Shown in pieces: positions 25,023-37,328 of a stretch of 64,000 nucleotides of DNA. Every line of letters starts with the position of its first letter. Within the stretch, counting starts at the first letter, position 1. The notes below the pieces were generated by a model. It made no database searches. It was not told the DNA's origin and worked only from the letters and a program-made list of their open reading frames with translations. The DNA is taken from positions 28,769,122 to 28,833,121 of the forward strand of contig NC_045129.1 in assembly GCF_007655135.1 (NCBI RefSeq), given 5' to 3'. The position numbers and the translations under genes are program-made. The DNA is from Punica granatum (Eukaryota; Streptophyta; Magnoliopsida; Myrtales; Lythraceae).

Positions 25023-25682
25023 CGCTTTTATATATTCCAATATCATTTCTTCTTGTACTTATTTACATTTTAAAACACAAATGTTTAGATTAAAAATAAT
25101 AAAAAATTAATTAGTTATAATTTCAAATATTTACCTTAATATATTTTGTTAAAAATTAGAGTAAGTTAATTATTCTTTTGCCACAAAGCAAGTTAATGAT
25201 AATACTAATATTTTGAAACTATTTATTTCAATTGATACTTGTTAATTATCCATATGGATTGAAATATATTAAGTTTAGTAATTAGAATAAAACTTCATTT
25301 TGCTCATTTTCTTGAACATTATTCACGAGACTCTTGTTTTTAAAATTTTATCTTTTACTTTGTTTATGAGTTTAATCTCATAGCGCTATATCATAATATT
25401 TTTCATTTATAAGAGCATAACTTTTTTAAAAATTATATTTTTATTTATAAGCTTAAAATATATAATTTTTATAATAATTATTATGAATTTTGGAAAACAT
25501 ATTGGCTACTTAACATAATAAAATATTTTTAATAACTCAAGTTTCATACGATAATTATATAATAAAATTAGACTAATTTTGCAACAAACAGTTTCAGTTA
25601 GTAAGCATTATATTATACATGTATTTAATAGTAAGTACATTAGAGAGATTTGTTGTAGATGACATCCTCATGATAGGTTCAT

Positions 25683-25892
25683 ATATATTTACTTCATTAT
25701 CCATTTTTTAACTAAAGATAGAACACTAAAAAGAATAGCTTTCCAAATAAAATTTCCCAATAAAATAATAACAAATCATTAATGAGAAATCATTTATATA
25801 TGAACAATGGATAATGAAGTAAATATATTTGGAAAGCTATTCTTTTTGGGAAATTTTATTTGGAAAGCTATTCTTTTTAGTGTTCTATCTTT
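25683..25892. repeat. Interleaved perfect inverted repeats
   Basis: Two pairs of perfect inverted repeats are interleaved. Arms of 22 bp lie at 25683-25704 and 25807-25828. Arms of 46 bp lie at 25714-25759 and 25847-25892. The order is A, B, A', B' rather than a nested hairpin. Part of the B sequence (TTTGGAAAGCTATTCTTTTT) also recurs directly just before B'. Confidence 0.95.
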
Positions 25893-26895
25893 ATATTATA
25901 CGCTGTTAAATCTTTTCAGACATTTATTTCATTTATATAAATATATAATTATATATATATTAAAAATAATTTCCTTTTTAAGAATCATAAAAATATCAAA
26001 AACTAGTTTATAATTTCACACAATAATCTCTGAATAGAACCTTCGATGAAGTTGGAATAATTAACTTATTCAGTATTTCTTTTTGGAATTTCTCTTAAAA
26101 AATTGATTTATACATTTTTGTACTGAATTTCATACATTATAATTGCTTTCACATGCCAATAGTTTATGGTTTAAATAAAAATTACATATTTTATATATTT
26201 ATGGATTGAATAATGACCGTATTTAAAGCATGTCTTACAAATTTGATTTATACATTTTTATACTCAATTTCATATATTTTAATTTTTTTCACATGCCAAT
26301 ATTTTATCATATATTTATATATTTATGGTTTGAATAATGGCCCCATTTAGTGTAAAGTGGAGTCAATTTTACTATATATTATGGATTTTGATAAATTCAT
26401 TTTATTTTTTTCTTTGAATTATATCTGTTCATACGTTTCTTCTTTAATGTTTCCATCCATTCCATTATTCTCTTTGAAATACCTATCATATGAGAAAATT
26501 TTAGATGATCCTACCTCAAATGACGTGGTGAGGAAGAATCAATAAGAATTCTTTAATGAAAAATAATTATGACAATTATCCGAATGATTAGAATCAAACA
26601 CCTTATTTCATGCATTTTGATTGGTGATTCCTCACGCCATGTGGCGATAAAGGATAATGCAATAACTTCTCCAAATCTGGTTATGTCTATCTCTATATTC
26701 TATTTTTCTTTGGGTGAGTTGTATATTCTAAATTTAGGTTACAAAGGACTACTTGAATATTTCCGTAATTAGCCAGAAGGGTCTATCATTAGATAATAAT
26801 GAAACAATAAAATTATATCAGTTTAAGTACTTTTGAAACATACAGAATATAAAAAAAGAAAAAAACTAAAAGAAAGGAAGAAAAAGAGACAAGAT

Positions 26896-26970
26896 AAAGA
26901 GAGAGCGCATATATATATATATATATAACACACATATATATACATACATACATACATATATATATATATT
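26896..26970. repeat. AT/CATA microsatellite
   Basis: Runs of (AT)n, (CATA)n and (AT)n follow one another. Confidence 0.9.
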
Positions 26971-27094
26971 GTGAAAATGAGGTGGGGTAGACGACCGCAT
27001 TACATATTGTCAAAGCAAAAATTACAGTTGTCGCTGTCTCCGCTAATATTTCTATGATAAATGAAAAAGAAATAGGAAGTTGCCCTTCGTGGGA

Positions 27095-27230
27095 GTACAG
27101 TATAGGATTAAGAAATTCAATGGGTTCCGCATATTCTAATTCGAGCCGAATCGATCACTAGGAGGTAAAATTTTTATCACAATCATGAAATTTTATATTT
27201 ATAAGAATAAATGTCGAATTGATTGAATTA
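27095..27230 (-). mobile_element. SINE family 1, 3' fragment (minus)
   Basis: The reverse complement shows ATTCGACATTTATTC, TTTTACCTCCTAGTGATCGA and GGCTCGAATTAGA, in the order of the family body. It is diverged. Confidence 0.45.
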
Positions 27231-28314
27231 ATCCATTTTAGTAGGAAATAATCCTTTTGTTGATTGAAGAATATAAATGAATGGGCTAATCACTTCGGCA
27301 TGATTTTGTCTTAAGACTTGATCAATAAAGGCAAAAGATATATAAAAAGTCCACATGCACATTATAAGTCAGCGGTCGGATTATATTTCTTCTTTCATCC
27401 TTGAATCGAACCCATGTCAAACTAATAGTGGAATTCTCTCGGGTAATTGGATTGCTTTTACCTGATGGAGTCATCGTTTACAGAGCGGGTGGTTGTTGTT
27501 ATTTTCTCTCTCTCCTTTTTTTTTAATATATAATAAATAATGGCTTGGGCAACCCACTATCGCGAACTAATACGTCCGCTACCAATGAGAAATTTTTTGA
27601 AATTGTTAGCTTGGGCAACCCAATATCACAACTGAATTTACTAATATAATTACCATAACTGTTATTAATTATGGTAATTTTGATTTTATTTCCTTTATAT
27701 CATTGTGAAAATACGACTATTTATCAAAAAATGGTGTAACGCAGTAACACATGCACTAACCTAGTAACTAAGAGATTCTAGGGTCGATAATCGGTGGAGT
27801 TACTTGTGTCCCTTTATTAGATATTATAATTTATAATTTATTATATTTGACTCATAAATCTCCATTGTAACCGGAAAAAAATAATTATTTAAGATTTCTC
27901 ATAATTCTGGTTTTGTTAGTGATTAATAGAAAGTATGAACTATATTATGCAAAACCAGTTTTTGTGGGACGTTACATGATGGTGCAATATGTTTTGAAGT
28001 TGTAACTTAATAATACAAAATGTTTTACGTAAGTTACATGATTGTGCAAAAATTACAGATCTTGTAAATGACAACTTGACGATGTCAATAGCGAGATGAC
28101 GGTTTGTACTATATTGAAACAACTTCGAAACATTTTGTACCATCAAGCAGCAAAAAAAACTTTTTGTACCACATTAAAACATTTGTAAAACTTTTTGAAC
28201 CACCGGTGCAATTTACTCTTTTTAAATAACGGTTAATTATTTTAATTCGGAGGCCAAAATCCATCAATAAAAGAAATTAAGCGGTACAAGGTCTTGGGAA
28301 AATAGTCCTTTCTT

Positions 28315-28440
28315 GATCCAAGGTTCCACTCAACTTGAGTCCACTTCTTACTCCCCAAAGCTTGGCAACCATGGGCGTCGTCCATCCGACTGCATGAATC
28401 CATTGCCCATTAGAGTGTCGGATACGCCCACCTGTGTAAG
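28315..28440 (-). pseudogene. LINE (non-LTR retrotransposon) RNase H relic
   Basis: On the minus strand one frame reads GGRIRHSNGQWIHA followed by MVAKLWGVRSGLKLS. This matches the RNase H region that ends many plant LINE ORF2 proteins (consensus GG-x-IR-x-x-x-G-x-W and AELW-x-x-x-x-GL). Such domains remove RNA from the RNA-DNA hybrid. The piece is about 40 codons long with stops on each side, so it is a dead fragment. Confidence 0.75.
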
Positions 28441-29237
28441 CACCTCATTCCAGCTCGGACTAGGATAATCGTTAAGGAAGAGCACATCGAATCAGAGAAC
28501 TGACAAAGCACTTGGGGATCGCATGTAAGAGGATGGACCTGAGAATAAACAGATAAGTCCTCAAGTGCTAAGTGTTTAGTTTCAATTATCCATGCCGATT
28601 TTCAAAACAACACGGATTAATTGGTAATATTTCCTTCTCTAAGGATGTGCGTGTAAAATAAATTTTGAAACGTGAGGCCTGCTATCTTGAAATCTTGTTT
28701 TCAGAGCCAATTTGCTCGTATTTTTAACAAAAATGATACGTCAAATTTTATTTGATTAAAAGCCCTTTGATTCATACATTTTATTCAATAGGATAATAGT
28801 TCGAGACGGAGAAATCAATATTGTCATGTAGCGAAAAATATTCATGTAGGGGTGGTTTCCAATTAAAAGTTGTTTTATAAACCCGAGGATATTTGTCAAT
28901 AATTTTTCTCCGCTCAAATGCACTTTAAAATCCCGAAAAGGGTGAAAATGAAATGTTTTAACAAGTTTGAGGGCATATATGTTATTTTTGCTCGACCAAA
29001 CCAATTCAGTTCAACTGGTTCTATCAAGATTAACAAGTTTAGGACTGGGGTGCGATTGTCAACTGCGTCCTTTTACGGAGGCTTGACTACCAACCGCGCT
29101 GCGCAAGTAGTAACTGCACTCGTGGGTGAACCGTCCAAACCGACAATCTAGACCCGTCCGGAGTTCTCAAATTTCGAAATAAATTTTCATTCTCACCCCT
29201 GAACAGTTATTATTTGCAAAACGATCCTCGACTCCAT

Positions 29238-29424
29238 TTGTCTATAAATAGAGAGTTATTTTTCAGAAGATTAGACTTTTAGCCAACTTCGTGTGCGAGG
29301 TTCAGTCAAAATAACCCTAAAATTCCTAATTATACCTATAGTTCTCATAATTAGTAGGATTTTGGAGAGCTGAAGTCCCGATTTGAATCCGAGCTCGAAG
29401 ATCCGAAACCTTTTTGGAACTAAG
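29238..29424 (+). promoter_or_regulatory. Promoter-like segment with TATA box
   Basis: A consensus CTATAAATAGAG (about 29240-29251) is followed by a leader-like stretch and a possible splice donor (AAG then GTAAAC) at about 29424. No coding exon follows. The next 700 bp are dominated by CTTAATTAG-like words. It may be an LTR promoter from an old retroelement. Confidence 0.35.
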
Positions 29425-29459
29425 GTAAACTAAGTCATACGCCTCTGGTCAGACTCGAA

Positions 29460-30180
29460 ATCAAGCTTGCTAGCTTGCATTTTGGTTGACATGTGCTTAG
29501 TTAATGTGTATACGTGTAGATTAGACTAATAGGTTTCTAATTTGTGTGTATTAGAGCCTAATTAGGATTAATCAAGTAGTATCATGCTTAACTAGGATAT
29601 GAATCGGTTAAATCAAGCTTGATTGTCTTCGGAAAAAGACTAATTGCATGTTAATTGGACTTGATTTGGTGTTAATCGAGTCAATTTGTGTATAATTAGG
29701 TGTAATTAGTTGTAATTAGCTTGTGAATATGCTTACTAGGTTCTAATTGGGCTTAAAATTGCTTAATTACTTGTGGCAACATTCTACTCATCTAGTAATT
29801 AGATTCAATTTGTGGTCAATTGGGTGTAATTTGGCTTAAATTTTGTATAATCAGACTAATTACGAATTTCCTACGGGTAACTAGGCCAGAATTCGCTTAA
29901 TTAGTCGAAATTAGCATGAAATTGAACTTGTGTACATTCTATAATGTTTGGTAAATTAGGCTTAGATGAGTCAATTTGATGCTTTCTGGCTCAATTAGGC
30001 TTAATTAGTGTTGATTGACTTTCTATTTCTTGAGAATCGGCTTAATTAAGTTTAATTTGACTTAATTAGCTTAAAATTGATCTCCTAAGCATGATGCAAA
30101 TTTTTTTGCTGAATTGATTTGAGAACCAATTGATTGATTTTGGGGTCGATTAGGCTTAATTGGGTGCTAATTGTGTTGAT
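29460..30180. repeat. Degenerate TTAATTAG-rich repeat tract
   Basis: Variants of GCTTAATTAG, TGTAATTAG and CTAATTGGGC recur every 10-40 bp on the plus strand. No long open frame or family motif was found. Confidence 0.5.
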
Positions 30181-30207
30181 TAGTCACTTCCATTGTGTAA
30201 TAAGGAA

Positions 30208-30316
30208 TAATAATAATAATAATGATAATAATGATAATTATAATAGTAATAATGATTATAACAACAACAATAATGATGATGATGATCATAGTAGTAGTAA
30301 TAATAATAATAATAAA
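30208..30316. repeat. AAT/GAT/AAC trinucleotide microsatellite
   Basis: A compound run of AAT, GAT, AAC and AGT triplets. The apparent Asn/Asp-rich open frame over it is a result of the repeat. Confidence 0.93.
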
Positions 30317-30798
30317 CTCACGATTCTCATAAACTTAGGATTCCTCATAATTTAATATTCCATTTTATTACAAGAAAAATAATAGATATATAGATATAAG
30401 CAAGAATTCCGTGCAGCGTGCAAAATAGAGACTAAATTTAATTAAAAAAATATGAAAATATATCTTAGAATAATTTATTCTTGAAAATAATCGACTAAGC
30501 ATATATATTAATTATCACAAAATGCTGATTATATAAATTTATGAGCATATAAAAATAAAAATTTAAATGTGAAAATAAGGATTTTGAATAAGTTCAATTG
30601 ACTACTTTTTGCAGTAAGTGCTATCAATAAGTGCAATAGTTATACTTAAAAGTTTTCTAAAATAATAAATTATATAATAAACAAATATTAAATTAGAATT
30701 TAGAATAATTTGTACTAAAAATTAATTCAACTAATGAATCAAGCATATATAAGCTATCACAAGATACTAATTATATAAAGTTACGAGCATATCAAAAA

Positions 30799-31143
30799 GG
30801 ATTTTTACCTAAAATGACCCATAGTTTGTCCATTTGGTCAAATCTATCATATATTTTTTTTTATCAAATCTATCCTATGGTTTACTTTTTGTATCAAATC
30901 TATCTCGGCGTTATCTTTTCCGTCAATATCTAACGGCCGTGCTGACGTGGCACGTGGAGAGATAGTGGGCTACACTTGCCACGTAGGCGCCACGTTAGCA
31001 CGGCCGTTAGAAGTCGACGGAAAAGATAACGCCGGGATAGATTTGATGCAAAAAGTAAACCATGTGATAGATTTGACAAAAAAAAAGCATAGGATAGATT
31101 TGATAAAATGGGCAAACCATGGGCCATTTTAGGTAAATATCCC
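30799..31143. mobile_element. Foldback Mutator-like MITE, copy B
   Basis: Same family as 1232-1548. It starts GGATTTTTACCTAAAATGAC and ends with the complement of GGGATATTTACCTAAAATGG. The arms share AACGGCCGTGCTGACGTGGC and GATAACGCCGGGATAGATTT. A perfect 9-bp direct repeat, TATCAAAAA, flanks it (30790-30798 and 31144-31152). It has no coding capacity. Confidence 0.9.
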
Positions 31144-31152
31144 TATCAAAAA

Positions 31153-33038
31153 TGATTTTGAACTTACGAAATCATGGATTTTAAATAGCAATATTTCATA
31201 AAATACAAAACGGAATTTGTATATGTAAACGGGATGAGCTTAATGTACTTTTATATATTATATTGATAATTTAATAAATATGCAATGTCTATTAAACAGA
31301 ATAATACCCAAAATTTGAAAAATAAAAAGTGGATTACATAAAAATTTAAAATTCAATAAATAAAAATAAAAATATAAGAAGACATTATTTTCAAAAAAAA
31401 AGCATATCAAGTTCGTACGCTTGCATTTAATATCTATAGTAAATGTATATTATGTTAGCGATTAACTAATTATTCAATGCCAATAAGAGAGTTAGTAGCA
31501 AAATTATCATTGAACTATTTAAAATTAGTCTAATATGTTAGCATTATTATTCAAAAATTCAGTTATTGTTAAAAATTCTTATATATTCTTAAAAGGTAAC
31601 TCTAGTTTTAAAAATTGTGAAAAATTGCTATTCAAAACAAATCCGTGCAATGCATAGATTGGAACTCTAGTGGCTAAAGTGAGAAAGACGTAAGTAAATT
31701 TTTTTTTTAAATAAATAAGAAAAAAAAGACAATAATGATGTCATTTCTCAAAATTTTTTTTTATATCAGTTGAATCGGTAGATAAATAAATAAATAAGCA
31801 AACCAACAAAATAAGTAAACAAACTTACAAGGAAACCAAGTAATAAATAAATAAATAAGTAGAAAGTGGTAAGATACACATCTACATTGGATCCCTTGCT
31901 TTTTCTACTGTGGTGAATATGTTAGGTTGATGTGAAGTGCGTGTATTGTCGGGAAAGAAGAATGAGGTGTTTAGACATTGGGTGGGCTTCCATGTATACT
32001 TTTGACGATCGAGCACTCGATTTCGTGAAAAAAGTGACATGCACTACTTAGCACTAACAAAGTAATGTCTCCCACTTTCACAATGATCATCCGATCGACT
32101 AACATACCCATAACATCAATATATACCGGTTTCATATTTCGACTTAATTTGAGGATTGAACTTGAAGAAAAGATTTATGCTCTTTTGCTAGCTAAATAGC
32201 TAGATCATGCTGCATGGGCCTCTAACTCGGTCAATCTCACAAAGCATGAATTGCATGTTATCATCGCCCATTAGATATTATGAAGTAATTCTAAATCTCA
32301 TTGTGCACTTCACGTCTTACAGTCCCATATGCGTAGATCTTGAATATCATTAGATTATGATTTCACATGTACATATATGCTGGATTCTATGAACATGAAG
32401 AAATTCTTCTCGTTTGGTTGAAAGATAACGATTAAAGATCAACTAGCTAATTAATTTGGTATAGGTATTGTATTGCTACTACTGTTTCTTCTGCTGTAAA
32501 CGAAAAAAAAAGATGTTTATTCTGCAACGGATTAATAAAGTTTGTTGATTATTCAAATCTAGTTCAAACGAAACAAGTGATCACAATTAATTAGGTAACA
32601 GCTAAATATGCTTGATTTCATATTCGTGAAATAACCTTAATCAGTTATAGGGATGTAGTGCATTCACCGTGAAAAAAAAAAATGAAGTGAATTTGAAGGC
32701 TTCTTGCGGCTTAAGCTAAGAACATCTTGTAATCTCACAGGGAAATTAATGCTTTTACCTGAAGAAGAAGGCTTCTAATATGGTTTTGACGTTCTGGTCA
32801 AAGGCAAAACTTGCCAAAAGGGGCTGATCTTAGAGATCAAGATGAACCAAGCAAGCACGAGACAAGAAGAAGAAATGTAGCCTAGTGAGGATAATATGCC
32901 TAAACTTTCATCTGTTTTGCACAACCACTATATAAACACAGAAAAAATCAATTGAATTGACAGTATGATAATTATCGGTGATTTTGATCAGTTGGTTAGA
33001 GTTGATATATGTACACCAGCACGGAGAAAAGAACTAGC
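31153..33038. other. Intergenic DNA with a Helitron-like end and AAAT repeats
   Basis: A degenerate Helitron-like 3' end (CCGTGCAATGCATAG, then ACTCTAG before T) ends at about 31671. An AAAT-type microsatellite lies at about 31780-31860. The last few hundred bases next to the BBX stop codon could include that gene's 3' UTR. No other gene is seen. Confidence 0.45.
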
Positions 33039-35945
33039 TCAATAGTTTCGTGTCGATATGTCATCAGAATTGTGTCCTGACTTGCCCATCTTGCCCTTTA
33101 CTCGCCTCCCTACACCGGTTCTCTCTCTCGGTAAAGCGCGCCAAGTTTTGTCACCATCCCTGAAATTAAAATCACATGTATTGTCACAGAGAATGACAAA
33201 GCACCATCGCCGTGGTCAGTCGAGAAAACAAATCTGTGTCTTGCCTTACAGCAGAAGGAAAGAGCCCCGTAAATCCTTTTACATCGATTGCTTACTCAAA
33301 GAAATATCTGTGTGCAATGAAACTCATTGGAAGTTGAATTTTAAAATTGCCTTCAAGGGCTTCTAAACTCGTGTGTGCATTGAATGACATCGATGACCTG
33401 ACCAGTAACCTGCAGCATTAACTGAATGGCGACCCAGCAAAATCAGGGCAAAGCTGCTAGCCGCAGTGAGAGAGGAGGCCACGGTATGCTGAATCAACAG
33501 TTCTACTTTTTAAGAATCAGAAGAAAAACTGTGTTCGGAAACAAGATTTTCCGGACACTTTTTGAACCCAGAGGCGGATATTGTGTAGCATTCACATATT
33601 TGATTTGTGTTTTCTCAATTAAAATCCGAAAGCGTTTTTTGAAATCATTTCTAAGCCGGCCCTTGTCATCGATATCATTCTCTTCCACTCGACGGATTAA
33701 TGCGGGTACTGTAGTTACTTCAGATTGATACTTACAGCCGGGCTTTCTTCTTATCTCGGTGTCTTCTCACAGCATTCTCTTTTATTTCCAAATCTGCAGC
33801 ACTGTCGTCAGGTGAACCAAATGCTCTTCCTTCTGTTTCTTGTGAAATGGACAATGACAGCTCCGAGTAAGACAGTTGAATCTGGGGTCGATGTTTTGAT
33901 AGAGTCGTGTCAGAGTTCACATGGGCAACCGATCCCGAATATATGGAGGAAGAAGCCGACGCATCCTGTCAAGGAATACAATTTTACTAAAACAAGATAA
34001 CCGAGAAAACTAGAAATTTTTAACTGGGAACGACTCCTTCAGGCAGCAAAGACTTGAAAATTCCCGATCGGCAGTTCTGTTAGAAGGGTGGGAACATAAC
34101 AAGTTATGCTACGGTTAAAACCTCTGTTACATGTGCTTGGCTATTCTCGGATTTGTCGAGCGATATTGTCCTGTCCAATGAGGAGCAGGACAGATCATTA
34201 TCTCTCATGAGAAGTCCTCGGGCAGGATCTTGGTCTCCTCCGAAAAGTTCTTCAAAGTTTTGGAACGTCATATCTACTTCGGGGATGCTGTTGAAATCAT
34301 CCCGGCACATAAGGTCTTCGCACACCCCGAGATCTTGGATGTTTTGAGACATGAACTGCACATACATTGAGTTATCAGTCATGATTAAGATTTCAGCTAT
34401 CAGCCATGATTAAGATTTCAGCTGAGTCAGTCACTTGACAAGTTTCATCTTCAAGTGATATGAGACTCGTCTAAGGCGTTGTGGTAAATTAGTAGACGGT
34501 CATAGTTATCGGACCTGACTAGTCTGTAAGGGGCTCCTGCACTGCCAAAATGAATCTCCGAGCAGAGAGACGCCAGCATTTGAACAAGGATAATTCTCTG
34601 TCGAAGAAAATGGTGAAGCGAAATCTTCTGATCTCAGCTCCTCAAGCGGAGTGACACTCTGTAGGAACTCGGCTTCGAGGTCTCGGGAATGCTGTGAATT
34701 CTCATTTGTGGCTTCATCAATTCTCCTCAGAGCCTTACCCAATGAAGACGACACATCCTTTTCTTCTTTCCTGCGCATCATGGGCGAGAAGCAGTTCCCT
34801 TCATTGAGCTGAAGCCTTTTCAAGTCAAGAATCTGTTGCAGAATAAACTGAGATGATTGATTTTGCTGCTGTGGCTGGTTTTGACCATTATGTGATATCT
34901 GCAAGATAAAAAAGAATACCAGATCGTGAGCCATATTGGACATAACTTATTATCGCACCGACCCCAAAAAATTGTGCCCTCTAAGTCTACCGTTGGATTT
35001 AAGGACTGCAACTTGCATTATCGCGTATCATATCAATCTTGAGGTGTCGTCAGATTTTAATTAGTGCCATTTTCCACCTTTAGTGAAATCATGTCTTCCA
35101 TTTGTTTGACAGGTTATGGCATTTTACACTAGTAACGAGCAAGGAATATGTTTATTAATTCAACTAACCAAAACATGAAGACAGCATGCTCATTAATCGG
35201 TTAAGGATACACTTTTATTTGGGTTAATGAATATATAAGTTAACACGACTAACCTGACAGGAACTCATACACGGAAAAGACAAGATATTCAATCATAATG
35301 ATGAGCTGTGATGTACAAGATAAAATTGCAGTATGAAGAGAATGTGTATCAATGAAGCATATATTGAGAAAATGATAGGACTTTTTTTTTTTTTTTTTTT
35401 ACCTTGTTAGATTGTTGATTGTTCGTATTAGCATTAGGCATCCCAGCACAGGCAGAAGTCGTGCAGCTCATAATAGACCCCACCGAGGAGGTTCTCCTCT
35501 GCTGCCAGTGATATTGCATCGGAGCATCCAAACTCGCATCCCTCGAATCCACAAACTCTTGCAAGGAAGAGACATTTAGAGTCGAACGAGAAACATCGGT
35601 CAGTTCATTTAAGTCCAAATCCCAAATTGCTGCAAAATCCTTGGCAGAAGGGCACCCAATGTAGCTGCTGATGACCCGTTTCTGGTGCTGCTGCTGCGAA
35701 GCGTGGCCACTGCTGCTGTGCAGGCTCCTGTCGCAGCTCTGGCACATGAACATCCTGTGGTCCTTACACCGAACTGAGGCAGGGCGTACTCGGCACGAGT
35801 CGCAGAGGAGGGATCGAGGGTGGCGATTCGAGAGGGCGTTGGCTGAATGGACTTTGGAGTCGCAGGAGAGGCAGAGGAGAGCGGAGTCGGCCTGGCAATA
35901 AACAGCTGGCCTCAATGCCATGCAGAACTCACAAACTTTCTCCAT
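33039..35945 (-). CDS. B-box zinc-finger protein, COL13/14/15 (BBX12/13) type, with diverged CCT domain
   Basis: Five exons on the minus strand (35403-35945, 34515-34898, 34122-34355, 33736-33965, 33039-33159) join in frame to 503 residues, all with GT-AG introns. Two N-terminal B-boxes are intact: Cys5, Cys8, Cys17, Cys25, Cys28, His33, His42; then Cys48, Cys51, Cys60, Cys68, Cys71, His76, His81. The following [16 protein letters not shown], the later DLGVCEDL and [12 protein letters not shown] are hallmarks of Arabidopsis BBX12/BBX13 (COL14/COL15). These are nuclear regulators linked to light and flowering. The C-terminal CCT domain is recognisable by the preceding basic [10 protein letters not shown] and by RRVKG and a TRNY end. 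Its usual core (YASRKARAD followed by a Val/Arg-rich helix) is replaced by [10 protein letters not shown] and is about one residue shorter. DNA or partner binding through CCT may be altered. The start is the first ATG before box 1. A 5' UTR intron is likely (see 36907). Exons 1 to 4 look sound. Confidence 0.88.
35381..35402 (-). other. Poly-A tract directly after a BBX splice donor
   Basis: On the gene's strand, intron 1 begins GT followed by a run of about 20 A residues, extending the donor GTAAAA. Reading through gives a run of Lys codons and then a stop. Confidence 0.85.
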
Positions 35946-36089
35946 GTTTGGAAATCCCGATCACAAGTGGTTCTTGATGTCGAGTGGAGTAGTCAACTGA
36001 TTCAGTTGGATCGAGTTTCTCGTGGTATAAATTTAACTGTCTTCGTAATAAGAAACCTTGTCGCTACATCCCGATGCTTGCTCTTCAAT

Positions 36090-37000
36090 GCCTGAAGTAT
36101 ATCTGCGATTTCAATTGATATTCACTGGACGAAATCATCACTGTTTAGTACCACATAAAATGTGACCGTTTTACGTAGTGATTCCATTTCAATCATCCTT
36201 TAACTAAAAGCAAACAGAACCATGTTTCAGTGCATGCATATGACTTATCTAAAGACACCTTATTTCCTAAGCAAACGTTTTTCTTCCATTACACGAGTCC
36301 GGTGAGACTGAGAATTGTTTTTGATTTAGATCTAGATAATCAAGGAACTTAACACGAACCCAACAATTAGTCCTATTCCATTTGTGACCCGCCCTGTTTC
36401 TCAAAAGTTAATTACATAAAGTCTACCCTACAAAAAATTACCTCCATGACCCAAGCTCCATATTTCCTTTCCAGAATACCAAATGTATACGCCCCAGAAA
36501 ACAAAAGGCAAATTTTGAACTAAAAGAACTTCGATCCATCCCATACCCAACCCTGCAAATTCCCCAAACATAAGGGAAAACATCCATTCAGAAGCCAGAA
36601 CAAAGTTGAGACTCGATCATCAAACTCGAAAAAACCGATGGGCTGATATACAAAGGCGTGACAGCACATCTCGGGTTGGTTCGATCAATTACCTAGACAT
36701 GACCTCATCTGAATTTACCTAGAGCTCAATGGAAGCATCAAGAACAGAACTTAAATCGATAAAGAAAAAGAAAGCCCATCCACCTTCCCCATGGATCATG
36801 GCTAAAGATCAAGCATATGTAAGTAAAGTACCATGAACTTGGTCATGGTAAGGAAAAGAAAAATGCAGAGTGAGAGGAGGATTATTATATGCAGAGATTG
36901 TTTTACCTGTTGGAAATGGTTGGTTGGTTTGCAGGGAAAAACAAGAGATGGAAAGCTTTAAGATGATGTGTGGAGCTCTCTGTCTATCTATTATATCTTC
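36090..37000 (-). promoter_or_regulatory. Probable BBX 5' UTR, 5' UTR intron and core promoter
   Basis: A strong donor on the minus strand (CAACAG then GTAAAACA, junction 36907/36906) and acceptors near 36103 or 36092 suggest an intron of about 800 bp in the 5' UTR. TATAATAGATAG-like sequence (about 36985-37000) could be the core promoter, with a CT/CA microsatellite just upstream at 37040-37070. No coding sequence is seen between 35946 and 37000. Confidence 0.5.
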
Positions 37001-37328
37001 TATCTATAATAAAATGTAACATCATCAATCACTACCCCCTCTGGCCTCTCTCTCTCACACACACTCATTAGCCCATAATTTTCCGATTACAAAAGAAACT
37101 AATAAAACTCGCAAAAAAAAAAAAAGAAAAACCAAATAAACGGATACGAAAAGTCTTATTAACATGAATTGAATACAAAATCTCTTGAATTAATTACATG
37201 CATACTTGTCACTACACTATATCTTTTTTTTTTTTAACTCCCCCCTCTAATCTTCCTTTTGTATTTGGCTTTCCTTCTCCCAACCTCTTTCCAGCTGAGG
37301 TGTCCAATTTGAGAGTCGTGAGCTTTCC

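Noticed and set aside
30134..30355. Asn/Asp-rich protein
   Set aside because: It is the translation of a trinucleotide microsatellite.
33159..33740. A normal CCT domain hidden in another frame or intron of the BBX gene
   Set aside because: I read all frames of the intron and last exon on the minus strand and found no YASRKARAD-like sequence; only the diverged version is present.
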